NCBI RefSeq assembly: GCF_042726155.1 | Contig: NZ_JBHXHV010000001.1 | Span: forward strand, 1,426,001-1,490,000 | Origin: Leucobacter sp042726155 | GTDB taxonomy: Bacteria > Actinomycetota > Actinomycetes > Actinomycetales > Microbacteriaceae | Direction of reading: 5' to 3' | Length of the DNA stretch: 64,000 nucleotides | In this document: positions 7,847 to 16,204 of the stretch, piece after piece | How positions within the stretch are numbered: position 1 is the stretch's first letter | Layout of the letters: the number at the start of each line of letters is the position of its first letter | Program-made: the position numbers and the translations under genes | The notes under the pieces: model-generated | Seen by the model: the letters and a program-made list of their open reading frames with translations, nothing else | Told to the model about the DNA's origin: nothing | Database searches by the model: none

Positions 7847-8662
7847 CTAATCGTCTTCGATGGTGAATGCGCCCGAATCGTCGGTGAAGAGCGCAGTCTG
7901 GCCCGCTCGCGCGGTGCGCACGAAGTCGGCAACCCACGGGAAGCGCTTGACGTATGAATCGGTCGACCAGACCTCAAGATTCGCCGCATCGTCCATGTAC
8001 TCGTTCGACTCAAGGCCGGTGACCGACTGCAGCTCATTGCCCGTATAGGTCAGCCATCTCGGCGGATGGTCTGCGTGAAGTTTGGTAATGAAGACCGGCG
8101 AATTCCCGGCGATCGGCGCCCGCTCAACCGTGTCCTCGCGCGTGACATCGAGCAACGCATCGACCGAGCCAGCTGCGGCGACGAGCGCCGGCCATCCGTT
8201 CGCCGTCGCGTACGTCGCCTCTGCGTCGGTGAGGAGCCGTAACGTGCGCACGTGACCCGCAATGGCGCCGTCAGCTCCGCGCACCTCGTCGAAGGTGTCG
8301 CCCCACCGCGACGACGTCGCCATGATCGCCGAGATGAGCGTGTCCTTCAAAAACGGGTTACTGTTGCGCCACGGTGTTCCCACCGGGGGCACGCGCCGGT
8401 TCGTCGCAATGTCATCGCAGACGATACTCAGTGCGATGCGGGCCGCTCCCTGCTGGCCATCGAGCACTTCGACGGCCAGTTCGACGCGTTCGCCCGAGTC
8501 AGTCGGCAGGAGTGACGCACCAGACGTCATTACTGTGATCGGGCCCCCGTCGGGCCGCTTTTCGATAACGCGCACTGCGCCGCCGATCAGATCGTCATAT
8601 ACGCGGGGCTCAACACCCAGCACATCGAACACGTGCGCGGGAAAAGACTGGTCTACGGTCAT
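7847..8662 (-). CDS. suppressor-of-fused (SUFU)-like domain protein
   Basis: The 271-residue protein resembles bacterial SUFU-domain proteins: an N-terminal VYDDLIGGAVRVIEKRPDGG region, then TSGASLLPTD, ELAVEVLDGQQG and the VGTPWRNSNPFLKD loop. Bacterial members are linked to immunity or toxin contexts in some genomes, but the role here is unknown. A longer frame exists upstream to 8785, but ATG 8662 starts homology and lies 4 nt past the stop of the alpha/beta hydrolase gene, which is thus its operon partner. The C-terminus is acidic (DDSGAFTIEDD). Domain assignment is by eye. Confidence 0.6.
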   Translation of the reverse strand: MTVDQSFPAHVFDVLGVEPRVYDDLIGGAVRVIEKRPDGGPITVMTSGASLLPTDSGERVELAVEVLDGQQGAARIALSIVCDDIATNRRVPPVGTPWRNSNPFLKDTLISAIMATSSRWGDTFDEVRGADGAIAGHVRTLRLLTDAEATYATANGWPALVAAAGSVDALLDVTREDTVERAPIAGNSPVFITKLHADHPPRWLTYTGNELQSVTGLESNEYMDDAANLEVWSTDSYVKRFPWVADFVRTARAGQTALFTDDSGAFTIEDD

Positions 8663-8666
8663 CGCT

Positions 8667-9602
8667 TCAGTGTCGCAGATCGCGTACCGCATTGGCCAGG
8701 TCCAGTGGCGCAGCCTCGTGCAGGTTGTGCGGTCCAGCAACGGTGACGACCGGGCTGCGAGGCAACCGGGAACGCCACTCCGCAATATGCTCGGGGCCGC
8801 ACATCCCTCGGCCAGCGGCGATCAGCGAGACAGGAACCTTGAGCGACTCAAGCGACTCCCAAATGGGCTCGTACGGGTGCAGGGCCGCGTCGTCGCCGTC
8901 ACCACTCGCTCCGCCGATGGTCAACCCATCCATGTGCGCCAGATGATGCGTCCACTCAAGGCGGCCGTCTGCTCGGCGCCGCGTGTTCAGCGTGACGCCG
9001 CGCATGAGCGCCTCGGGATCGCGGCCGATGCCGAACTGCTGAGCTCGCGCAACGATTTCGTCGACGGTCGCGAAGTCACGCTTGCCCTGAATGAACTCGC
9101 GAACGGCGCTCGCATCGCGCGCAGGCGAGACGCCCGGGGTGATGTCAACCAGGATGACATCGCGCACCCGTTCGGGCCGCAGCTCGGCGACGAGCGCCGC
9201 GGTCAGGCCGCCAAGCGAGTGCCCGAGCAGAGTTACCGGGCCGACCGTGAGCTGATCGAGTGCGGCGGCGATTGCTGCCGTCAAGCGCTGTGGTCGATAG
9301 TCGGCGTCTTCTCGCCAATCGCTCCGGCCGTGTCCTGGCAAATCAAGTGAGAGCGCCGGGCGGCCGAGGGCGAGCAGCGTCGGATCAAAACTGTGCGCGT
9401 TCAGTCCGGCGCCGTGCAGCGCGACGATTTCAGGCGGGTGCTCACCTGCAAAGGACAGGCCGCTGACCGACCGGTGATCCGGCGCTGTTGCCCACACGCG
9501 CCGCACGGTCGGCAGCGGCCCTGCGGCGCCTACTCGCTCGGCATCGCTCGCGAGAAACGCGAATTCGTCAACAGTCGCGGGTGCCTCTATCGGAGTGGAC
9601 AT
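8667..9602 (-). CDS. alpha/beta-fold hydrolase
   Basis: Serine hydrolase of the alpha/beta fold, 311 residues. The oxyanion region is ALHGAGLNAHSFD, DLPGHGRSDW follows, and the nucleophile elbow is LLGHSLGGL. The acidic residue probably lies in DITPGV or the later strand, and the catalytic histidine is in PHNLHEAAP near the C-terminus. The substrate cannot be told. A leaderless promoter (TAAACT, 6 nt before ATG 9602) starts a two-gene unit with the SUFU-like gene. Confidence 0.85.
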   Translation of the reverse strand: MSTPIEAPATVDEFAFLASDAERVGAAGPLPTVRRVWATAPDHRSVSGLSFAGEHPPEIVALHGAGLNAHSFDPTLLALGRPALSLDLPGHGRSDWREDADYRPQRLTAAIAAALDQLTVGPVTLLGHSLGGLTAALVAELRPERVRDVILVDITPGVSPARDASAVREFIQGKRDFATVDEIVARAQQFGIGRDPEALMRGVTLNTRRRADGRLEWTHHLAHMDGLTIGGASGDGDDAALHPYEPIWESLESLKVPVSLIAAGRGMCGPEHIAEWRSRLPRSPVVTVAGPHNLHEAAPLDLANAVRDLRH

Positions 9603-9608
9603 ACCGTC

Positions 9609-9614
9609 AGTTTA
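9609..9614 (-). promoter_or_regulatory. -10 element of the alpha/beta hydrolase gene (leaderless)
   Basis: TAAACT on the minus strand, 6 nt upstream of ATG 9602. Confidence 0.55.
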
Positions 9615-9645
9615 GGGAGCTTCGACAGTGAGCGTCGCGCTCAAG

Positions 9646-10011
9646 TTACTCGCCGCGAATGTACCCGCCGTCGCGCAGTCCGGCCTCGATTTCAAAGCGA
9701 TTGCGTAGTGGGTCTCGCCCCGAAAGCGCATACAAAATGGGCAGAGCCATGCCGTAGTGCCGCCACTGCTCAAGATGCACCCGCTCGTGTCGCAGCACGG
9801 GCTCCGAGACGTTGTGTCTCGTGAGGTAGCAGGCGCCGACGCAGCTGCCGCCGCGGCCAAACGTCCACTTGGGCATTCCGGTGAATACCCAGAGCCCCTC
9901 GCGCCGTTCGATGCGCCCGCGGCTCCAAATGGCGCCCCAGATGAAGCCGACGCAGGTCGCGTACCAAAATCCGACGGCGGCGAACGGCCAGGGTCGGCGG
10001 CTCACGGTCAC
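9646..10011 (-). CDS. small putative membrane-associated protein with HERVH motif
   Basis: A 121-residue actinobacterial protein of unknown function. An N-terminal hydrophobic segment (about residues 9-28) is followed by FGRGGSCVGACYL and a HExxH-like LRHERVHLEQW, then a conserved RDPLRNRFEIEAGLRDGGY. The HExxH could bind zinc and catalyse proteolysis, but at this size that is inference; relatives are sometimes mislabelled as Fe-S oxidoreductases. Its ATG overlaps the arginase-family stop by ATGA (10008-10011), so the two are translationally coupled. Confidence 0.72.
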   Translation of the reverse strand: MTVSRRPWPFAAVGFWYATCVGFIWGAIWSRGRIERREGLWVFTGMPKWTFGRGGSCVGACYLTRHNVSEPVLRHERVHLEQWRHYGMALPILYALSGRDPLRNRFEIEAGLRDGGYIRGE

Positions 10012-10955
10012 TCGCTCGCCCCGGTGTCGGACGCTTCTGCGGCCCGCGACCCAGACGTCAGAGCCGCGAGGATGCGGAGCACCGTGGGAAGATCTTCGGC
10101 CGCGCGGTGCGCGTCGGCCGGTGCGAACTCGCAGATCGCCGCGCCCGCGAGCGGCACGGCCGCGACGGCCGCACGTATCGCGCCGGTGAGTGCCGCGATG
10201 CTCAGCCCAAACGGTTCCGGCGCGTGCACCGAAGAAAACTCTGACGGATCGAGGACATCGAGGTCGATGTGAATGTAAAGGCCATCGGCGCCACTGATGC
10301 GGTCGAGAATGGCACGATGTAGGGCATCTGTGCTCGCACTTGCGCCTGCAGCATCGGTGCCCGCGCCTGCAGCGTCGGTGCTTGCAGCCGCGGCTGGCGA
10401 TGACACCGTCGCGCGCACAATGTCAATCTCGAGCCGTTCGAGGTCGATCACCTCTTCGGGATCGAGCGCGCGAGTGCCGACGAGCGTGAGAGCTCCTGGA
10501 TCGAGTGCTGGTTCAGCGAGTAGATCGGGGGAGCCTTCGCCGAGTGCGTGCCTCAGGGTCATCCCTGACGCCGCGCCAGATGGCGAGGTGCTCGGGTGCT
10601 GCAGGTCGGCGTGCGCGTCAAACCAGAGCACCGCAAGTTTGCCCGTTGTGCGCACCGCAGCCTCGATACCCGGGAGCGAAGACGCGCAGTCGCCGCCGAC
10701 GATGATGGGCGGACGGCCCTCGACGAGGATCGGCTCAAGCGCCGTGCGTGCTGCCTCGCGTGCGCGCAGCAAACTACTCAAGCGCGCGACGGGTGTGCCC
10801 ATGGCATCACCGGCCTCAAGCGGCACTGCGATCTCGGTGAGCGCCGATTTTGGTAGATCTTCGCGCAACGCATCCGCGCCCTCAGCGAGTTGCATCGCGC
10901 GGGACGATGGTGATCCCTGCCACTGCGGCATCAAAAGAAACATCGGGCTTGCCAC
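10008..10955 (-). CDS. arginase/agmatinase-family hydrolase with Ala-rich insertion
   Basis: Ureohydrolase fold with a binuclear manganese site. WFDAHADLQHP and HIDLDVLDP are intact, while the first metal motif reads GGDCASS where agmatinase and arginase have GGDH; the GGDC form is known in a subgroup of the family with poorly defined substrates. Between about residues 184 and 212 an Ala/Ser/Thr stretch (TDAAGAGTDAAGASASTD) is inserted, encoded by imperfect 18-bp repeats. The start is GTG 10955 with an AGGAGG ribosome site. The final 20 residues are low-complexity and overlap the next gene. Substrate unknown. Confidence 0.85.
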   Translation of the reverse strand: MASPMFLLMPQWQGSPSSRAMQLAEGADALREDLPKSALTEIAVPLEAGDAMGTPVARLSSLLRAREAARTALEPILVEGRPPIIVGGDCASSLPGIEAAVRTTGKLAVLWFDAHADLQHPSTSPSGAASGMTLRHALGEGSPDLLAEPALDPGALTLVGTRALDPEEVIDLERLEIDIVRATVSSPAAAASTDAAGAGTDAAGASASTDALHRAILDRISGADGLYIHIDLDVLDPSEFSSVHAPEPFGLSIAALTGAIRAAVAAVPLAGAAICEFAPADAHRAAEDLPTVLRILAALTSGSRAAEASDTGASE

Positions 10956-11078
10956 GGCAACCTCCTCGGGAGTTCCAGTGCTGATCAGGATACCCCCGCG
11001 GGTGCCGCGATCTGCCGAGTTCCGCGGTGCGAGAACAGCGGAGAGAGCGCGACGATGAATGAGGCGTGTGAGCCGGCG

Positions 11079-11915
11079 TCAGCCCACCGTGACGAAATCG
11101 ATGAGGTGCTCCATGCGTCCCACCAGTTCGGGCTCCAAATCTCTGAAGCTTCGTACGCGCCCCCGAATGCGCGACCACGCGTCAGCGATATCGGCCGGCT
11201 CGTCGCCCGGCCAACCGAGGGCTCGGCAAATGCCTGATTTCCACTCGATACTGCGCGGGATTGCCGGCCAGGCCTGTAACCCGACGCGCTCCGGTTTGAC
11301 AGCTTGCCAGATATCGACGAACGGATGCCCGACAATGAGCACGTGATCGCGGTGCGGACCGCGGGCGATCGCGTCTGCGATCCGAGTTTCTTTGCTGCCA
11401 CGCACGAGGTGGTCGAGCAGCACCCCCGCGCGGCGATCTGCTGCTGGGCCGAACTTGGCGAGTACCTGTTCGAGATTATCGGCACCCTGCAGTAACTCAA
11501 CCACGACACCCTCGACCCGCAGATCGTCGCCCCATACCTGTTCGACGAGTTCAGCATCGTGCTTGCCCTCAACGAAGATGCGGCTCGGCATCGCCGTGCG
11601 TGCCCGCTGCTGAGGGGCCGCGAACGAACCGGACGCCGTGCGCTTTCGCGGACCCGTTTGTGCAGCTGGGCGCACGAGCCGCACGGGCACGCCGTCGACG
11701 AGAAACCCGTCAGTCAGTGGGAAGGCGCGTACCTTGCCTCGGAAGTCTTCGAGCTGCACGAGCCCCTCGCGCGCGCTCACGACCGCGCCGCACCACTCCG
11801 TCTCGGTGTGCTCAAGCACGAGCCCTTTTGCGAGAGGTACGTCCTTTCGCTCGGCGGGGCCGCGGCGTGGTTTCATGCGGGCGACGGGATCGAGGTCGTA
11901 TCGGTCGTCGAACAT
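11079..11915 (-). CDS. DUF3097 family protein
   Basis: Conserved actinobacterial DUF3097 protein of unknown biochemical role, 278 residues. Recognisable blocks are DRYDLDPVARMKPRRGPAE at the N-terminus, PSRIFVEGKHDAELVEQVWG (a Toprim-like acidic/glycine pattern), LLDHLVRGSKETRIA and VLIVGHPFVDIWQAVKP. The EGKHD plus LLDH/GHP layout suggests a Toprim-type nucleotidyl site (inference). ATG 11915 is chosen over starts up to 12065 because homology starts at MFDDRYDLDP and TAGGCT lies 7 nt upstream. Confidence 0.85.
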   Translation of the reverse strand: MFDDRYDLDPVARMKPRRGPAERKDVPLAKGLVLEHTETEWCGAVVSAREGLVQLEDFRGKVRAFPLTDGFLVDGVPVRLVRPAAQTGPRKRTASGSFAAPQQRARTAMPSRIFVEGKHDAELVEQVWGDDLRVEGVVVELLQGADNLEQVLAKFGPAADRRAGVLLDHLVRGSKETRIADAIARGPHRDHVLIVGHPFVDIWQAVKPERVGLQAWPAIPRSIEWKSGICRALGWPGDEPADIADAWSRIRGRVRSFRDLEPELVGRMEHLIDFVTVG

Positions 11916-11922
11916 GAGATTG

Positions 11923-11928
11923 AGCCTA
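11923..11928 (-). promoter_or_regulatory. -10 element of the DUF3097 gene (leaderless)
   Basis: TAGGCT on the minus strand, 7 nt upstream of ATG 11915. Confidence 0.6.
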
Positions 11929-12096
11929 GTGGGGAGTCGAGACGAGGCGTGCTTCCGGTTGCGAGTCACGACCGAACGCCCGTATCTTGGAATCAAATCC
12001 GAATTCGGTCTAGGCCGGACAGACGATAGACTGCGAATGAACTGGGTGTGGGGCTCTGTTCGCAATAGCCAACTGGCAGCATTGAGGAGCCCCAGA

Positions 12097-12612
12097 ATGT
12101 TGTATTTACGTCGCGGAGTCGCGGTGCTCGTCGCCGTGTTCGCGACGTGTGCGATCGCTGCCTGTTCGGCCCCGCCCGCTCAGTCCGAGACTGCAGCGAC
12201 ACCCGCGGTGACCTGGCACACCGCAAAGGCGACCTCGCAGGAGCTCGAACGAACGGTCGTCGCCCTGCTGCCAGCCGAGGCTGTGGTCGAGGTGGATCAG
12301 GCCGAAACTGGCGATGTTGACGTCTGCAACTCCCGCGAGTATCGGTGGCTGGGCATCACGACCGTGACTCTTGATGAGTCGATGACGCCCGGTGAAGCTG
12401 TCGCGTTCATCGAAGCGCGCCTGGGCGAACTCGAGTGGACACTCGTTCCTGATCACGATGTGCTTCGCAACAGGCGACTCGTCGCTACTGACCCGAAGAC
12501 GGCGACCCGCATTCTGGTGAAGGGCGACGGCGCAGACGAAGAAATTCAGATTGCTTCGACGTCGCCCTGCTTCGCCTCGTCGAACGACGTGGTGCCCGGT
12601 CCCGGTTATTAG
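12097..12612 (+). CDS. putative lipoprotein
   Basis: Secreted lipoprotein of unknown function, 171 residues. A basic N-terminus (MLYLRRG) and hydrophobic core lead to a lipobox ending IAAC with Cys23 as the lipidation site. The mature part is soluble, with two further cysteines (in VCNSRE and SPCFAS) that may form a disulfide. ATG 12097 is chosen over longer in-frame starts because GAGGAGC ends 6 nt before it and the signal peptide begins there. It converges with the LCP gene. Confidence 0.8.
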   Translation: MLYLRRGVAVLVAVFATCAIAACSAPPAQSETAATPAVTWHTAKATSQELERTVVALLPAEAVVEVDQAETGDVDVCNSREYRWLGITTVTLDESMTPGEAVAFIEARLGELEWTLVPDHDVLRNRRLVATDPKTATRILVKGDGADEEIQIASTSPCFASSNDVVPGPGY

Positions 12613-12633
12613 CGGCTGGCACGCTGGAGCTCG

Positions 12634-13566
12634 CTAGTGTGGCACCACGCACTCGGTGTTGAAGCCTGCGAGTGTCAGCGCACCGCGGCTGCTTTCATCC
12701 GCAAGAATCGCTCGGCCGTCGCCAATCTTGTTGGTGGGGAGCTCTGACACCTTCAAGCTGGCCTGCGAAAGGCGTTGTAACTCGCCGGGATGAAACCCGC
12801 CGCCCAAGCTGAGTGCATCGCTGCTTGACCAGACCGTGCGCACGAGGGTCGCGGGACCGGCCTCGCTGATAGACGTGCGCACGCCGTCGAGCAAGGTGGC
12901 GGCCCAAGCTGACCGTTGTTTCGCGCCGTCGGCTTCCGAGACTCCCTTCCAGCGACCGTCAATCAGCTGTTCGGGGTGGCGCGAGCGAACAAGCGCGAGG
13001 GCTGTGGTGCCGTCAATGGTTTGGCGACCCGCTCGCTCGATGCTGAGCTCTGCGGCAGTGTCCCGCACGGGGTGATCGACGTCAACGTCGACGCCGCCGA
13101 GCGCATCGATGGCATCGACGAATCCAGCGCCGTCGATCGACACGTACCGATCAACGGTGACCCCGATGGTGTCGCACACGCCCCGCATCAGCGATTCCGG
13201 ACCGTCGAGGAGCTTCAGTGACATGGGCTCCCACGAACCGTCGAGCGACAACATGTCTCTGGGGATCGACACCGCTGAGGCGGTGCCAGTGGGGGAGAGA
13301 CGCACGAGTACGATCGCGTCGGCCCGGGCTTGCCCGTCAGGCGTTTCGGCCTGCACGTCGGAATCGCTGCGTTCGATACCGGAGTCAGCGCCGACGAACA
13401 TGTAGACGACGCCATCGTCTTGCGGTGTCGGTTCGGCTGTATCGCTGAATCCGAGCTCGGGCATCGACACCGGTGTAATGCGCGCGGCAACAGCGGCAGC
13501 AAACCCTGTCGCCGTGAGCACCAGCACGAGGAGCGTCGCCCCGCACACGCGAATGACACGCCGCAA
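12634..13566 (-). CDS. LytR-CpsA-Psr (LCP) family protein
   Basis: Membrane-anchored LCP protein; the family transfers glycopolymers from lipid carriers to peptidoglycan. It has one N-terminal TM segment (about residues 8-28) and an extracellular LCP domain with ADAIVLVR, VSIPRDM, DALGGVDVDVDHP and LVRSRHPEQLIDGRW followed by AKQR. KL replaces the common KIN motif. The first in-frame start is TTG 13566; GTG 13548 is an alternative. A 12-bp inverted repeat (13564-13575 with 13601-13612) covers the TTG and the G-rich stretch before it. 310 residues is short but within family range. It follows the LATTG surface protein on the same strand. Confidence 0.85.
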   Translation of the reverse strand: MRRVIRVCGATLLVLVLTATGFAAAVAARITPVSMPELGFSDTAEPTPQDDGVVYMFVGADSGIERSDSDVQAETPDGQARADAIVLVRLSPTGTASAVSIPRDMLSLDGSWEPMSLKLLDGPESLMRGVCDTIGVTVDRYVSIDGAGFVDAIDALGGVDVDVDHPVRDTAAELSIERAGRQTIDGTTALALVRSRHPEQLIDGRWKGVSEADGAKQRSAWAATLLDGVRTSISEAGPATLVRTVWSSSDALSLGGGFHPGELQRLSQASLKVSELPTNKIGDGRAILADESSRGALTLAGFNTECVVPH

Positions 13567-13612
13567 TACCCCCGACCTGGACGGGGGCTGCCCAGCCAGA
13601 TCGGGGGTATTG
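13564..13612 (-). promoter_or_regulatory. inverted repeat over the LCP gene start
   Basis: Perfect 12-bp arms, 13564-13575 and 13601-13612, are separated by 25 nt. On the minus-strand mRNA the second arm contains the only G-rich Shine-Dalgarno-like tract and the UUG start, so pairing would hide the initiation region; alternatively it is a protein operator or a terminator for the upstream surface-protein gene. Confidence 0.5.
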
Positions 13613-13664
13613 GGTTTCGCGGTGGTACGCAGTTGAACTACCTATCTCAACGTATTTTTCGGAA

Positions 13665-14534
13665 TTATCGGGCTGCGCGGGCCTTGCGGCGGCCGACGGC
13701 GACAGCGCCAGCGCCGAGCGCGAGCGCGGTCACGCCGCCGATGGTTGCGAGGGGAGCGAAGCTCTCGCCACCCGTGGTCGCGAGTGTACCGGGGGAGGCG
13801 GGGCGAGCAATCGCTGCCGGATCAACGGGCGTTGCAGCGCTGTTGTCGATCAAGTTGCCGCCGTTGCCGCCGCCTCCGGTGCCATCGGTGATTGTGAGCG
13901 GAGCGCTGAGCTCCGTGCCACTTTCTTCGCCGATGAAGACCACGTCGTACGCGCCGAGAGCGAGCGTGTTACCGAGGGTAATCTGGCCCAGGATCTCACC
14001 GACATCCGACGCGCTGACTGTGCCGAGGCTCTCGACGAGCACGCCATTCTGGCGGAACTCGACGCGAACCGACTCGTTGGGGGCGAAGCCAGCACCGCTG
14101 AAGTCGAACGATTCCAGCTGCTTCGCCTCGCTCACCGAGAGCTGCACGCCCGCGGCCTTGCTGACCCGCAGATCGGATGTCGCGTAGGCGAACTGATCGG
14201 CGTAGAGGTTGCAGTACGCGGCGACTTCGTAGACGCCGCTTTCGGAGGGAGCGTCGAGACTGATGCTCCAGGTGCCGTCGGCACTTGCGAAATCGGTCTT
14301 CATAATCGGATTGGCGGGATCATCGGTCGCGAGCACCGCGACCACTTCGCCTGGGGCACCGGTCGGATTGACGCAGTTTTCGCCCGACACGGTGAACGAT
14401 GTCGCGCCGAGCGTGATCGCGGGAGCCAGGGTGATCGGATCGCCCTCCGCCGCCTGTGCGGCAGCGCCGCCAAATGCGAGTGCGGCGATCACGCCGAGTG
14501 CGGCCGCGCTGGCCAGCTTGTTCGTGAACTTCAT
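13665..14534 (-). CDS. secreted surface protein with LATTG cell-wall sorting signal
   Basis: Cell-wall-anchored protein of unknown function, 289 residues. The signal peptide ends at about AQA-AEGD; the mature part has beta-rich Ig-like segments (TFDASADGTWSISL-type repeat core, FDFSGAGFAPNESVRVEF). A glycine-rich spacer precedes LATTGG, a hydrophobic helix and a basic tail (GRRKARAAR), the layout recognised by class E sortases, which favour LAxTG. No sortase gene lies in the window. ATG 14534 is chosen for its AGGAGAA ribosome site. One cysteine pair may lie in ENCVNP and AAYCNLY. Confidence 0.88.
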   Translation of the reverse strand: MKFTNKLASAAALGVIAALAFGGAAAQAAEGDPITLAPAITLGATSFTVSGENCVNPTGAPGEVVAVLATDDPANPIMKTDFASADGTWSISLDAPSESGVYEVAAYCNLYADQFAYATSDLRVSKAAGVQLSVSEAKQLESFDFSGAGFAPNESVRVEFRQNGVLVESLGTVSASDVGEILGQITLGNTLALGAYDVVFIGEESGTELSAPLTITDGTGGGGNGGNLIDNSAATPVDPAAIARPASPGTLATTGGESFAPLATIGGVTALALGAGAVAVGRRKARAAR

Positions 14535-14625
14535 GAGTTCTCCTGGGATTGTGAGTGAATAAGATAACGCGGCGTCAGCGCGCGTTTTTCGTCCTCTACA
14601 CCCCTCGCAGCATCTTCCGAGTGCG

Positions 14626-14649
14626 CACAACTCGACGAGTCGAGGTGTG
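14626..14649. promoter_or_regulatory. palindrome upstream of the LATTG protein gene
   Basis: Arms 14626-14635 and 14640-14649 pair with one mismatch around 4 nt. It sits about 92 nt upstream of ATG 14534, in an otherwise gene-free 291-bp gap (14535-14825), so it is a candidate operator. The rest of that gap is AT-rich near 14700-14750 and shows no gene. Confidence 0.35.
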
Positions 14650-14813
14650 CGGTCAGAGTACGTTCCCCCTGCGGGCCGAACAACATGGAACTTCAGCCAC
14701 GTAAAAGACTATGCCCAGGTGTTTAAAGTAGCAAGCACACAGTAAATGATGTGGAGACGCTCGTTGGGCGCAGAGGGCAAGAGTGGCGTCGAAGCGCCGC
14801 CTCTCGCGTGCAC

Positions 14814-14819
14814 TACTCT
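14814..14819 (+). promoter_or_regulatory. -10 element of the MFS gene (leaderless)
   Basis: TACTCT, 6 nt upstream of GTG 14826. Confidence 0.55.
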
Positions 14820-14825
14820 GATGCG

Positions 14826-16157
14826 GTGAACGATCCCGCCAGCGAATCCGGAGCACGCAGACGAACGCTTCGATCTCTGCTGGTCGACACGACCCCACTG
14901 CGCGAGAGCCCGGCGTTCGCGAAACTGTGGACCGGAACTTCGATCGCTCAGATCGGTGCGCAGGTGACGATCGTGGCGGTTGGGTTGCATATTTACGAGC
15001 TCACGCGCTCAACGTTTGCGGTGTCGCTCGTCGCGCTGTGGGCGCTCGGACCCATGATTCTCGCGGGGTTCGTGGGCGGCGCGCTGGCCGACGCGTTTGA
15101 CCGAAGACTGGTGGCACTGTGCACGGCAATTGCCGCGTGGCTCAGTATCGGCACCATGACCGTGATCGCCTTCCTCGATGTGCAGGTGACCTGGCCGTAC
15201 TACGCCCTTGCTGCAGTGAACGCCGCATCGGCAACGATTATGGGTGCGACACGCGGCGCGATGCTGCCGCGGCTACTGCCGACACGGTTGCTGCCCGCGG
15301 CCGCGGCGCTGAGTGGCATCACGATGGGTCTTGCGATCACCGTCGGACCAGCAGTCGCCGGGGTGCTGGTCGCGAGCGTCGGAGTGCCGTGGACCTATCT
15401 GCTCGATGCGGTGCTGTTCACGGGCGCTTTCCTCGGCATCCTGAGTCTGCCGAGCATGGCCCCCGGCGGCGAGCGCGTGGCGCCAACGTTCCGCTCGGTT
15501 GTCGGGAGCCTCACGTTCCTGAAGCGCGCACCGAACGTGCGCGCGACGTTTATCTGGGACCTCGTCGCGATGATCTTCGGCACGCCGCGCGTCGTATTCC
15601 CCGCAGCGGGTGCGCTCGTGCTGGGCGGTGGCCCCATCACCGTCGGCGTGCTGACCGCGGCCTTCGCTGTCGGTGCGCTGCTGAGCGGTCTCTTTTCTGG
15701 CCCCCTCGGCGGTGTGCGCCGGCAGGGTCGCGCAGTCACCCTCGCGATCGCGACGTTCGGTGTGTTCACCGCGCTGTTCGGGCTGGTGCTGCTCGTCACG
15801 GCGACGACGTCCGGCGTCAGCGAGCGCACCGATGAACCGATTATTCCGGCGATCATTTGCGCTGGGCTCGCACTCGCCGGCACGGGAGCCGCCGACAACG
15901 TCAGCGCGGTCTTCCGCACGACGATCTTGCAGGCTGCGGCTCCTGACGACGTGCGCGGTCGCATGCAGGGCCTCTTCTATGTGGTCGTGGCGGGTGGACC
16001 ACGTGTCGGCGACCTGCTCGCCGGTGGCATTGCGACGCTCGTTGCGCTGTGGGCGCCCGCGCTGTTCGGCGGAATCGTGATTCTCGGCATCATGCTCGTG
16101 CTGCTGCGCACTGCGCGCGGGTTTCAACGGTACGACGCGCTGCACCCGACCCCGTGA
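14826..16157 (+). CDS. MFS transporter, EntS-like
   Basis: Major facilitator, 443 residues with about 12 TM segments, closest in style to the EntS/DUF894 group (siderophore or drug exporters). The loop 2-3 motif reads GGALADAFDRRLV, and an N-terminal cytosolic stretch (VDTTPLRESPAFAKLWTG) precedes TM1, as in that group. GTG 14826 is chosen because a TACTCT -10 lies 6 nt upstream; an ATG at 14751 would add 25 residues without family support. The cargo is unknown, and no siderophore genes lie nearby. Confidence 0.88.
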   Translation: MNDPASESGARRRTLRSLLVDTTPLRESPAFAKLWTGTSIAQIGAQVTIVAVGLHIYELTRSTFAVSLVALWALGPMILAGFVGGALADAFDRRLVALCTAIAAWLSIGTMTVIAFLDVQVTWPYYALAAVNAASATIMGATRGAMLPRLLPTRLLPAAAALSGITMGLAITVGPAVAGVLVASVGVPWTYLLDAVLFTGAFLGILSLPSMAPGGERVAPTFRSVVGSLTFLKRAPNVRATFIWDLVAMIFGTPRVVFPAAGALVLGGGPITVGVLTAAFAVGALLSGLFSGPLGGVRRQGRAVTLAIATFGVFTALFGLVLLVTATTSGVSERTDEPIIPAIICAGLALAGTGAADNVSAVFRTTILQAAAPDDVRGRMQGLFYVVVAGGPRVGDLLAGGIATLVALWAPALFGGIVILGIMLVLLRTARGFQRYDALHPTP

Positions 16158-16192
16158 ACGCTCGCTTCGCTCGCTGCTGCGGCCCCCGATGA

Positions 16193-16198
16193 TACGGT
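16193..16198 (+). promoter_or_regulatory. -10 element of the hydrolase gene (leaderless)
   Basis: TACGGT, 6 nt upstream of ATG 16205. Confidence 0.5.
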
Positions 16199-16204
16199 GC
16201 TGAG

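Noticed and set aside
11638..12096. N-terminal extension of the lipoprotein frame at 12097
   Set aside because: The extension overlaps DUF3097 on the other strand, is Arg/Ser-rich, and would bury a clear signal peptide and ribosome site.
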